DNA from: Candidatus Krumholzibacteriia bacterium
GTDB taxonomy: Bacteria; Krumholzibacteriota; Krumholzibacteriia; LZORAL124-64-63
Direction of reading: 5' to 3'
NCBI GenBank assembly: GCA_029935695.1
Contig: JAOZJV010000224.1
Coordinates: 1 to 6,478 of the forward strand
DNA: 6,478 nt
The notes beneath the pieces were generated by a model, which made no database searches, was not told the origin of the DNA, and was given only the letters and a program-made list of their open reading frames with translations. How positions within the stretch are numbered: position 1 is the first letter of the stretch; each line of letters opens with the position of its first letter. This document shows positions 1 to 6,398 of this stretch, in pieces. The position numbers and the translations under genes are program-made.

Positions 1-1278
1 GGCCGTGGTGCTGACGGCATCAAGGCTGTTGTCGAAGTTGTGCAGCACGTAGGGATGCACGTCGGCGGCCAGGCTGCCATTGCTGTAGGCACCACTTCGC
101 TTGTTGGCGTTGGGGTACACATCGATCCAGCCATTGGCCGGGTCCATGCCTTCGGTCAGCAGGCTGACGTACTCTTTGCCCAGGGGCTTCAGAGCTGTGG
201 CGATAACCTCGCGGCCTTCGTCGTAGGTGTACTCTGAATCGACACCATCAAGCATGGCATTGTTCAGGTTGGGGAAGGTCAAAGGGCCGTCCAGGTGAAG
301 GACTTTTTTCCGCAGCTCAACATACTTGTGCATGGTGCGCGGCAGGGTGCTGCGCACGGTGTCGATCAGCATGCGGTATGCATCGGTGGAAATGTTGTCC
401 GGGCTCAGGGAAGCTTCGAGGCAACTTTCGTACCCGCGGGCATCCTTGGTCAGGATGTGGGATTTGACCACACCATCCAGAAGATTGGCAAAAGTATTTT
501 CGTATTTGCGCAGTCCGCCAAAGAAGACCTCGGTGGCCTGGGCGCGCACGTTATAAACTTCGCTGGAGCGCAGACCGGACCAACCACTGAGGGTCACAGG
601 AACGGTTTCGCCCTTCTCATTGACCACGGTTCCAAATTTCATGTCAACGGACAGCAGAGTTTCGCTGACATCGCCGGGCAACCCGCGTACGTTGCCGGCC
701 AAGGCCAGAATACGTTCTTCAGATGCACTCAGGGTGTGTGTCTGCTGACGCCACATCTCGCTGAATTCATATTCGAACTGGCGCAATTGCTCGTCCTGAG
801 CCATCCAACCCTTGATGATATCCGGGTCAATGCTCAGCAATTCTGGCTGCATCCAGGAGGTGGATTCTCCAAAAAGAGGACCCAGCAGGCTGACTTTGCC
901 ACTCATCTGGCGGTAGTTGCTCACACCCATGTCCGTGTCGAACAGCAAAGAAGAATAGGTGCGCAGTTTTGAGAAACGCGTGACCAGTGCGTAAACTTCA
1001 CTTTGGGCCTGCAGGAGAACCTCGGAAGATTCACTCAAACGACCCCGGAAACGTTTCAGCTTGGGGATGTCTTCGTTCAATGCGGCCAGCTCGGCTTCCC
1101 AGGCGGCCACGTCGGGATACAGATCCGTGCGGCTCCATTGGTAACCTTCAGGGATATCAGCCCTGGGCACCGTGGGATCCGGAGTGTATTCGGCAAAAGA
1201 AAGGGATGCGGTCAGAATGAAAGCGATGGTCAGCAGCAGGACGGAAATCCGGCTGGTCTTATTACCCTGGTATGACAT
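1..1278 (-). CDS. pepF: Exported M3B-family oligoendopeptidase F (partial, C-terminus beyond window)
   Basis: A zinc metallopeptidase of the M3B (PepF) family, which cleaves short peptides. The frame is open for 426 codons from ATG at 1278 to base 1, so the 3' end is missing. I translated it by hand. Residues 1-29 look like a signal peptide: polar start, hydrophobic run ISVLLLTIAFILTASLSF, likely cleavage after A29 (SFA|EY), implying a periplasmic location. PepF landmarks: an N-terminal helical region (about 45-200), NTFANLLDGVV (261-271), ARGYES (280-285), then GWIDVYPNANKRSGAYSNG (383-401) and HPYVLHNF (408-415). The HExxH zinc site normally follows within about 10 residues, so it should lie just outside the window; catalytic competence cannot be judged. 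The start is set by AGGAGG 6 nt upstream. It lies 87 nt downstream of the lipoprotein gene in the same direction. Family is clear; export is inferred from the N-terminus; substrate is unknown. Confidence 0.9.
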   Translation of the reverse strand, partial: MSYQGNKTSRISVLLLTIAFILTASLSFAEYTPDPTVPRADIPEGYQWSRTDLYPDVAAWEAELAALNEDIPKLKRFRGRLSESSEVLLQAQSEVYALVTRFSKLRTYSSLLFDTDMGVSNYRQMSGKVSLLGPLFGESTSWMQPELLSIDPDIIKGWMAQDEQLRQFEYEFSEMWRQQTHTLSASEERILALAGNVRGLPGDVSETLLSVDMKFGTVVNEKGETVPVTLSGWSGLRSSEVYNVRAQATEVFFGGLRKYENTFANLLDGVVKSHILTKDARGYESCLEASLSPDNISTDAYRMLIDTVRSTLPRTMHKYVELRKKVLHLDGPLTFPNLNNAMLDGVDSEYTYDEGREVIATALKPLGKEYVSLLTEGMDPANGWIDVYPNANKRSGAYSNGSLAADVHPYVLHNFDNSLDAVSTTA

Positions 1279-1284
1279 GAAAAA

Positions 1285-1290
1285 CCTCCT
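1285..1290 (-). promoter_or_regulatory. Shine-Dalgarno site of the peptidase gene
   Basis: The minus strand reads AGGAGG, a perfect core, 6 nt before ATG at 1278. It fixes the start codon and shows that the hydrophobic N-terminus belongs to the protein. A 4-bp inverted repeat (CCTG, 5-nt loop, CAGG) touches the 5' end of the site but is too short to call a regulator. Confidence 0.85.
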
Positions 1291-1313
1291 GTAAACCAGG
1301 TTGGCGAACACCA

Positions 1314-1339
1314 GCCCGGTTTTCTTTTGAAAACCGGGC
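1314..1339 (-). other. Perfect 11-bp intergenic hairpin between lipoprotein and peptidase genes
   Basis: GCCCGGTTTTC (1314-1324) and GAAAACCGGGC (1329-1339) are exact inverted complements around a 4-nt loop. The hairpin begins 26 nt after the lipoprotein stop codon in the minus-strand transcript. No T-run follows in either direction, so it is not a standard intrinsic terminator. It may be a weak or factor-assisted terminator, or a 3'-end stabilising hairpin that lowers read-through into the peptidase gene. A run of seven G (1344-1350) lies beside it. Confidence 0.6.
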
Positions 1340-1365
1340 CGTCGGGGGGGACTAAGAAAATATGC

Positions 1366-2604
1366 CTAGTAGCGTGGCATTCCAAACTGATCTTCAAACA
1401 TACCGATACTCTGGCCGCCCTTGTTGGGAAACTCCAAAGTTGTTTCGGTGAAAACCAGAGTTGTATCGCTGAAATCCATGCTGGCTTCGATAATGGTATC
1501 TTCGGTGAAGCCTGTCATGTACATGTGATCGGTGTCGGCACCCCATATACTGGTCAGACCAGAATGGGTGACATGGAAAATCTTGCGCATGCCCAAATCA
1601 TCCGAAAAATTGTAATCCTGGGTCTGGAAAACCATGTCACCTTCATCGGTGACCATGTAAAGGTTACTGTTTTCGTCCAGCCACATATCCCGAATACCAC
1701 TTTTGGCGGTCTCGGTGATATCGGGAGACATCTTGCTCCAGACGTTGTTACCTTCATCACCCAGAACAAGTTTGAAAACCCAGCCTTCGGATGTGCCCAG
1801 GTAGTTATCACCCAGATTGGCGATGCTGTTGGTGGTGCACATCACCCACTCGGAAAGGGCAAACTGGTCATCGCCCAGGGGGCGCAGTTCCCAATCAAAG
1901 GATTCAGGCTCGGCATCAAGAGAAAGCACCATGCCGTCAGTGCCGTTGAGACCGATGTACTCACCCTCGTAGGAGGGGAGTTTATACGCGCCACCGATGA
2001 AATATTGATTCACTGTCAGCAGGCTGGCGATGTCTTCATTCATCATGAGTGTATCTTCTGGCGCGTGGGGAATGGCGGGGCTGCGAATGACCATGATTTG
2101 ACCAACGTCAGACCAGGCGCCACCGCTGAGCCGCCGCAGAGTGCCGTCGACACCGCACAGGTGCACATCATTGTTGAAGATGCCCAGACCATAGAGGTCA
2201 TTGCTGGTGCCGCTGCTTTGAGCGGTCCAGTCGCCGGATGAATTATCCCAGAGTTTTCCCTCATGACCAACGGCGTACAGAGGGCCACCATCGGGTCCCC
2301 AGATACTGGTGATGGGCACGCCGCTGCCCATGTCCACATAGCTCCACTCGGAACCATCAAAGTGGAACATGGCGCCTTTGTTACCGCAGGCGTACACGTC
2401 ATCAACCCCCGTGCCGTACACATCAAACAGCCAGTTCATCTGCTCGGCGGGTGGAGCGTCGGGATAGGTGATATCTTCGGAATCATCGGAACAGCCAGCT
2501 CCAACCAGAGCCAGTGCCAGGATGGAAATCAAGAAGATTGGCGTAACGGAAAGGCGGAACCAACGGGCGCGGGCTCCGGAAAATGCGGACGCAAATAACT
2601 TCAT
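1366..2604 (-). CDS. Lipoprotein with about seven beta-propeller-like repeats, function unknown
   Basis: A 412-residue protein, not assignable to a named family. Residues 1-37 form a lipoprotein signal peptide: basic start (R12, R14, R18), hydrophobic run TPIFLISILALALVGAG, then C38 followed by an acidic tether (SDDSED). The mature part repeats a motif of about 39 residues of the form 'I-W-G-x-D-x-LY-x-x-G-x-x-G-x-[hydrophobic]-x-x-W'. Clear copies start near 59, 98, 137, 304 and 350; two degenerate ones lie near 201-239 and 250-290. Seven repeats suggest a seven-bladed propeller (inference). I chose ATG at 2604 because the signal peptide begins there and TGAGGT lies 10 nt upstream, although the frame stays open to an ATG at 2883. 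Expected location is membrane-anchored, facing the periplasm or cell surface. It precedes the exported peptidase in the same direction. I see no catalytic motif; a binding or scaffold role is likelier. Confidence 0.85.
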   Translation of the reverse strand: MKLFASAFSGARARWFRLSVTPIFLISILALALVGAGCSDDSEDITYPDAPPAEQMNWLFDVYGTGVDDVYACGNKGAMFHFDGSEWSYVDMGSGVPITSIWGPDGGPLYAVGHEGKLWDNSSGDWTAQSSGTSNDLYGLGIFNNDVHLCGVDGTLRRLSGGAWSDVGQIMVIRSPAIPHAPEDTLMMNEDIASLLTVNQYFIGGAYKLPSYEGEYIGLNGTDGMVLSLDAEPESFDWELRPLGDDQFALSEWVMCTTNSIANLGDNYLGTSEGWVFKLVLGDEGNNVWSKMSPDITETAKSGIRDMWLDENSNLYMVTDEGDMVFQTQDYNFSDDLGMRKIFHVTHSGLTSIWGADTDHMYMTGFTEDTIIEASMDFSDTTLVFTETTLEFPNKGGQSIGMFEDQFGMPRY

Positions 2605-2648
2605 TGCTTCAATGACCTCACGTTCAGTGGGTTTGGATTCGGGAAACG

Positions 2649-2700
2649 ACCATGCAACCGACTCCGGCAAAAACCATGCAGCTTCGCCGGTAGACCATGC
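2649..2700 (-). repeat. Three direct copies of GCATGGT upstream of the lipoprotein gene
   Basis: On the plus strand ACCATGC occurs at 2649-2655, 2673-2679 and 2694-2700, with start-to-start spacing of 24 and 21 bp, near two helical turns. The first two copies in minus-strand order also share a CCGG a few bases further on. The array lies between the proposed promoter (2737-2765) and the lipoprotein start (2604), so it would be in the 5' leader. It could bind a DNA- or RNA-binding regulator. Chance is not excluded. Confidence 0.45.
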
Positions 2701-2736
2701 CCGCCTGCAGGCTGAGGCCGTTTGACAACACACTAA

Positions 2737-2765
2737 ATAGTAAGCATTGGCCCGGGGAAAGTCCA
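2737..2765 (-). promoter_or_regulatory. Candidate sigma70-type promoter for the lipoprotein gene
   Basis: Reading the minus strand: -35 TGGACT (2765-2760), 17-nt spacer, -10 TACTAT (2742-2737). Each box matches 4 of 6 consensus bases and the spacing is ideal. Transcription would begin near 2730, giving a leader of about 125 nt that contains the three GCATGGT repeats. No equally good plus-strand promoter for nadA was found in this 309-bp gap. Confidence 0.35.
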
Positions 2766-2897
2766 TAGCCAACCAAGGTTTCTCGGGAAAGTTGTTTGCG
2801 GAAAGCTGTCTTCGTGACAAGATTATCCCAAAACACCTTGTTTTTCCGGATTGGGGCCTGTTTGGTCTCAGCCGGGCAGTCATGTCTTCTTTTCAGC

Positions 2898-2903
2898 AGG
2901 GAG
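2898..2903 (+). promoter_or_regulatory. Shine-Dalgarno site supporting the nadA start
   Basis: AGGGAG lies 10 nt before ATG at 2914. A TTG codon at 2851 would extend the frame by 21 residues but has no such site, and the extension does not resemble NadA, so ATG 2914 is preferred. Confidence 0.6.
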
Positions 2904-2913
2904 TTCCCAGGTC

Positions 2914-3873
2914 ATGAGTGAATCCGTCCAGCAGCCTATCGCACCCGGCACCGACCTTATTGCGGAAATCAATAAACTGAGGAAGGATATGAATGCAGTC
3001 ATCCTGGCTCATTTTTATCAGGAACCGGAAATTCAGGATATTGCCGATGTGGTGGGAGACAGCCTGGCTCTGAGCCAGCGGGCCGCCGAGACCGATGCCG
3101 AGGTGATTGTTTTCGCCGGGGTTCATTTCATGGCTGAAACGGCCAAAATTCTCAATCCCCGCAAACAGGTTCTTCTTCCGGACCTGGAAGCCGGATGCAG
3201 CCTGGCTGACGGTTGCCCCCCCGATGAATTCAGGGAATTCATCTCCATGCATCCCGGGCACAAAGTGATCAGCTATATCAACTGTTCCGCCGAGACCAAG
3301 GCCATGAGTGATATGATCTGCACCAGCGGCAACGCCGTGCGCATTGTGGAAAGCTTCCCCCCAGACCAGCCCCTGGTTTTTGCACCGGATCGTTATCTGG
3401 GTGCATGGGTCAACAAAACCCTGGACCGGGATATGGTGCTGTGGCCAGGATCCTGCGAGGTTCATGAAACCTTCAGCGAGAAAAAACTGGTGGAGCTGAA
3501 GGCCCTGCATCCGGAGGCCCTGGTGGCGGCCCATCCGGAATGCCCTGAAGCGGTGCTGCAACACGCAGACCACGTTGGCAGCACAGCCAATATTTTGAGC
3601 TTTGCAAGGGAGACCACCGCTCCGCAAATCATCGTCGTGACCGAGTCTGGTATTCTGCACCAGATGCAAAAAGAAAATCCCGGCAAGCAGTTGATTCCCG
3701 TACCTGGGGCAGATGAAACATGCAACTGCAATGAATGTCCCTACATGAAGAAAAACACTCTGGAGAAGCTTTATCTCTGCATGCGGGACCGAACTCCCGA
3801 AATCGTGGTGGATCTGGATCTTGCAGCCAAAGCTTTGGCTCCCATCAACCGCATGCTCGACCTCAGCCGCTGA
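2914..3873 (+). CDS. nadA: Quinolinate synthase NadA
   Basis: A cytosolic [4Fe-4S] enzyme that condenses iminoaspartate with dihydroxyacetone phosphate to make quinolinate, the committed step of de novo NAD synthesis from aspartate. The 319-residue length is typical of bacterial NadA. Diagnostic stretches: AHFYQ (32-36), VGDSLALSQ (47-55), LEAGCSLADGCP (91-102), YINCSAETKA (121-130), PGSCEVHE (178-185), HPECP (207-211), VGSTANIL (221-228) and CNCNECPYM (270-278). By family alignment the cluster ligands should be C95, C181 and C275, all present, so the enzyme looks intact. Other cysteines (C270, C272 near the third ligand) match the Cys-rich C-terminal motif seen in many NadA proteins. It is the first gene of a two-gene unit with a cysteine desulfurase 12 nt downstream. 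L-aspartate oxidase (nadB) and nadC are not in the window. No NAD-responsive operator could be recognised upstream. Confidence 0.97.
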   Translation: MSESVQQPIAPGTDLIAEINKLRKDMNAVILAHFYQEPEIQDIADVVGDSLALSQRAAETDAEVIVFAGVHFMAETAKILNPRKQVLLPDLEAGCSLADGCPPDEFREFISMHPGHKVISYINCSAETKAMSDMICTSGNAVRIVESFPPDQPLVFAPDRYLGAWVNKTLDRDMVLWPGSCEVHETFSEKKLVELKALHPEALVAAHPECPEAVLQHADHVGSTANILSFARETTAPQIIVVTESGILHQMQKENPGKQLIPVPGADETCNCNECPYMKKNTLEKLYLCMRDRTPEIVVDLDLAAKALAPINRMLDLSR

Positions 3874-3874
3874 T

Positions 3875-3879
3875 GGGAG
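3875..3879 (+). promoter_or_regulatory. Shine-Dalgarno site deciding a GTG start for the desulfurase
   Basis: GGGAG directly follows the nadA stop codon and lies 6 nt before GTG at 3886. A second GTG two codons later would be 12 nt away, so 3886 is the better start. The site sits entirely in the 12-nt intergenic gap, which fits translation of a shared mRNA. Confidence 0.65.
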
Positions 3880-3885
3880 ATAACG

Positions 3886-5049
3886 GTGGCTGTGAATAAA
3901 CCTGTCTACCTGGATCACCACGCCACCACACCCATCGACCCGTTGGTGCTGGAAGTTCTGGAGCGCACTCAGCGCCAGTTTTTTGGTAACCCTGCCAGCA
4001 ACAGTCACAGTTTTGGCTGGGGTGCCCAGGCCCTGGTGAAAAAAGCCAGGCAACAGGTGGCTGCTCTCATTGGCGCCGACGAGCGTGAAATTATTTTCAC
4101 CAGTGGCGCCACTGAAGCCAACAACATTGCCCTGCTCGGAGCGGCATCGGCCGCCCCTGAATCCAAGAGAAAAATCATCACCACCACCCTGGAACATTCT
4201 TCGGTGGCGGGCCCTTTGGACCATCTGGAAAAACAGGGATGGGATGTTGTAAGGGTGGGGACCGACGCCACGGGCATCATCAACCCGGATGATCTGATCG
4301 CAGGTCTGACTGATGATACTTTGCTCATCTCGGTGATCGCGGCTCAAAACGAGATTGGCACGGTGCAGCCTGTGGAAGAAGTAGCTAGGGTTTGCCACCG
4401 CCGGGGCATTCTTGTGCACAGCGACGCCGTCCAGGCTGCTGCCCACCTGCCCCTGGATGTGGGGGCTCTGGGTGTGGACCTGCTCTCCCTTTCCGCTCAT
4501 AAAATTTATGGCCCCAAAGGAGTGGGGGCTCTCTGGGTCCGGCGCTGTCATCCACCTTTGCCTCTGGATCCTTGTTTCCATGGAGGCGGCCAGGAATCCG
4601 GTTTGCGGCCCGGAACCATGAATGTTCCTGGAATTGCTGCTTTTGGTGAAGCCTGTCGTTTGGCTTTGAAGTACCGGGATGAAGAAGTGCCTCGTCTCCA
4701 GGGCCTTAATAAAAGACTGCTGGATCAATTGCAGGAACAGTTGCCGGGAGTTCAGCTCAACGGTGCCGGCCAGCCCCGTCTGCCGGGCAACCTCAATCTG
4801 CGGTTTGAAGGGATCAGGGCCGGGCAGCTGATGCCCCGTCTGACAGTTCTGGCTCTCTCTGCCGGATCTGCCTGCCGCAGTGATGACCCTGCTCCATCGC
4901 CGGTGCTGTTGTCCCTGGGATTAAGCAAACAAGAGGCAGCATCCAGTCTTCGCATTGGCCTCGGCCGCCAGACCACTGAAGAGGAAGTGGATTTTGCCGC
5001 CGAACGGATCACCGCCGCGGTTCAAAAGCTCCGGTCTGAAAACAAATAA
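3886..5049 (+). CDS. Cysteine desulfurase, IscS/NifS type, probably dedicated to NadA (NadS-like)
   Basis: A PLP enzyme (387 residues) that converts cysteine to alanine and carries the sulfur as a persulfide for Fe-S cluster assembly. The fold-type I landmarks are intact: YLDHHATTP (8-16), GNPAS (34-38), FTSGATEANN (71-80), H104 in LEHSSV stacking on PLP, NEIGTVQP (155-162), HSDAVQ (178-183) with D180 and Q183 contacting PLP, Schiff-base lysine K206 in SAHKIYGPKG, and catalytic C330 in SAGSACRSDDP. The extended loop after C330 marks the IscS-like class rather than SufS. It starts at GTG 12 nt after nadA, so the two are almost surely co-transcribed. In Bacillus subtilis a nifS-like gene beside nadBCA is needed for NAD synthesis, so I infer the same job here: making or repairing the NadA cluster. 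No iscU, iscA or regulator follows, which argues against a general ISC operon. tRNA thiolation remains an alternative. Confidence 0.95.
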   Translation: MAVNKPVYLDHHATTPIDPLVLEVLERTQRQFFGNPASNSHSFGWGAQALVKKARQQVAALIGADEREIIFTSGATEANNIALLGAASAAPESKRKIITTTLEHSSVAGPLDHLEKQGWDVVRVGTDATGIINPDDLIAGLTDDTLLISVIAAQNEIGTVQPVEEVARVCHRRGILVHSDAVQAAAHLPLDVGALGVDLLSLSAHKIYGPKGVGALWVRRCHPPLPLDPCFHGGGQESGLRPGTMNVPGIAAFGEACRLALKYRDEEVPRLQGLNKRLLDQLQEQLPGVQLNGAGQPRLPGNLNLRFEGIRAGQLMPRLTVLALSAGSACRSDDPAPSPVLLSLGLSKQEAASSLRIGLGRQTTEEEVDFAAERITAAVQKLRSENK

Positions 5050-5073
5050 AAAGGCCGTGGCAAAGCCACGGCC
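5045..5073 (-). terminator. Intrinsic terminator of the S1-domain gene, between convergent genes
   Basis: Perfect 9-bp GC-rich stem GGCCGTGGC (5053-5061) / GCCACGGCC (5065-5073) with a 3-nt loop. On the minus strand it is followed by TTTTTATT (5052-5045), a standard U-tract. It lies 28 nt after the S1 gene stop. In the plus direction the same hairpin begins 3 nt after the desulfurase stop but has no U-tract (CTAGATCC follows), so it would terminate poorly that way. The U-tract overlaps the end of the desulfurase coding sequence. Confidence 0.8.
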
Positions 5074-5101
5074 CTAGATCCAATCCACCACTAATAAGCA
5101 G

Positions 5102-6238
5102 TTAGTCTCCGTCGTATTCACTAGTCTGGCGCAAGGACAGACTGATACGGCGTCGGTCCAGATCCACATCCAGCACCCGCACGGTGATGGTCTCATCCTC
5201 GTTGACCACTTCCCGGGGATGAATGATGCGACGGTTGGCCAGCTCAGAAATATGAATCAGCCCTTCAATGCCAGGCAGCAATTCTACGAACACACCAAAA
5301 TCAACCAACCGCGTCACCAGCCCCTGCACGTCGGTGCCGGGAGCCAGGGATTCAGCCGTGTCAGGCCAGGGATCGCTGGCCAGGGCTTTGATGGACAAGC
5401 TGATGCGCTCGCTGCGTCCCTGCCCCAGATTCTGAATTTCCATGACCTTGACCTTGACGGTCTGGCCTTCCTGCAGAACATCCGAAGGATCTCCCACACG
5501 CTGGAAGCTGATTTGTGAAATGTGGACCAAACCCTCAACGCCTCCAATATCAACGAAGGCTCCAAATGGCACCAAACGGGTGACAATACCTTCGAGGGCC
5601 ATGCCCAGTTCCAGGCTGTCGCGGGTCCCGGCCCCTTCCTCGTCACGGCTGGCTTGCAGCAGAGCGCGGCGGCTGACCACCACATTGCGTTGATCTTCGG
5701 AAACTTCCAGAATTTTGAATTTGTAGCTATGACCCACAAAAACGGATGGGTCATCAGCCCGCCGGACATCGATCTGACTGAAAGGACAGAAAGCCCGCAC
5801 ACCACCAAGGTCGATGGAGAACCCACCCTTGTTGGTTTCACCCACCTTGCCCTCAACAGGAGTTCCTGCTTCATAGGCATCCAACAGGGCTTTGCGCCCC
5901 GATTCCCGCAAATTGATGGCCATGGTCAGCTTGGGACCATCGTTGCCTTTTTGCACATGGGCTGTGATTTCATCACCCACGTTGTACTGCAACTGACCCT
6001 CTTCGTCTTTGAGCTCTTCGACCGAAAGGGGCAATTCGTTACGGAATCCACAGTCCACAAAGGCTTCATGGCCATCGATCTGGATGATCTTGCCTGTAAC
6101 CTTGGCACCGATTTTCACTTCGGAAACCTCACCGCTGTCGCCTTCGGACTCGTGAGCCTCAAGCATGGCGGCAAAGTCTTCGCTGGATTCCTCATCTTCG
6201 AGGGAAGGATTTACGTTTTCGTTGGGGTCGATGGTCAT
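5102..6238 (-). CDS. Four-S1-domain RNA-binding protein (ribosomal protein S1-like)
   Basis: A 378-residue cytosolic protein built of an acidic N-terminal tail (1-40, with DFAAMLEAHE at 21-30) and four S1 OB-fold domains at about 42-111, 124-192, 211-284 and 302-369. Domains 3 and 4 are closest to consensus (GIVTRLVPFGAFVDIGGVEG and GLVTRLVDFGVFVELLPGIEG, each followed by L-[VI]-HIS). Domain 2 carries NKGGFSIDLGGVRAFCPFSQID. The linker ALASDPW (285-291) and the CPFSQ motif recall four-repeat S1 proteins of Myxococcota-like bacteria that exist beside a six-repeat RpsA, so I do not assign rpsA. Roles to expect are mRNA binding in translation initiation or another ribosome-associated function. 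The ATG at 6238 has only weak purine-rich sequence upstream (GGAACCGGAC). The gene ends 52 nt from the convergent desulfurase gene, with a terminator between them. Confidence 0.9.
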   Translation of the reverse strand: MTIDPNENVNPSLEDEESSEDFAAMLEAHESEGDSGEVSEVKIGAKVTGKIIQIDGHEAFVDCGFRNELPLSVEELKDEEGQLQYNVGDEITAHVQKGNDGPKLTMAINLRESGRKALLDAYEAGTPVEGKVGETNKGGFSIDLGGVRAFCPFSQIDVRRADDPSVFVGHSYKFKILEVSEDQRNVVVSRRALLQASRDEEGAGTRDSLELGMALEGIVTRLVPFGAFVDIGGVEGLVHISQISFQRVGDPSDVLQEGQTVKVKVMEIQNLGQGRSERISLSIKALASDPWPDTAESLAPGTDVQGLVTRLVDFGVFVELLPGIEGLIHISELANRRIIHPREVVNEDETITVRVLDVDLDRRRISLSLRQTSEYDGD

Positions 6239-6328
6239 TGTCCGGTTCCGTTCTCATTGGTGGTGTTGGATTAGTCATTGGGGACAGGGAAATTGGGTTT
6301 TTTTGTCCTGGTGACTATGGTGAGAGGA

Positions 6329-6357
6329 AATATACCATAAGCCACCACCAATTCCTA
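6329..6357 (-). promoter_or_regulatory. Possible promoter upstream of the S1-domain gene
   Basis: Reading the minus strand: TATATT (6334-6329) resembles a -10 box, and 17 nt upstream lies TAGGAA (6357-6352), a poor -35. Initiation near 6322 would give a leader of about 85 nt. A short dyad, TATGGT (6316-6321) and ACCATA (6334-6339), surrounds the -10 box. No better box pair was seen in the 240 bp upstream of the gene. Confidence 0.25.
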
Positions 6358-6398
6358 CACCCAGTTACGTAAATCTTTTGGTTGTGCCGTTGAAATTG

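Noticed and set aside
295..972. 225-residue plus-strand frame
   Set aside because: Antisense to the peptidase gene, whose PepF motifs are clear on the minus strand.
1327..2241. 304-residue plus-strand frame antisense to the lipoprotein gene
   Set aside because: Shadow of the lipoprotein frame; no SD and no recognisable motif. The lipoprotein signal and repeats are on the minus strand.
2722..2727. Perfect TTGACA on the plus strand as a -35 box for nadA
   Set aside because: At 16-18 nt spacing the -10 position holds GCATTG, CATTGG or ATTGGC, none like TATAAT.
2851..2913. TTG start extending NadA by 21 residues
   Set aside because: No SD is visible, the extension is unlike NadA, and ATG at 2914 has AGGGAG at acceptable spacing.
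2893..4728. 611-residue open frame on the minus strand across nadA and most of the desulfurase gene
   Set aside because: It is antisense to two unmistakable genes, crosses their intergenic gap and has the His/Gln/Gly-rich composition typical of codon-bias shadows. It resembles no family.
5522..6274. 250-residue plus-strand frame
   Set aside because: Antisense to the S1-domain gene; composition is typical of a shadow frame.
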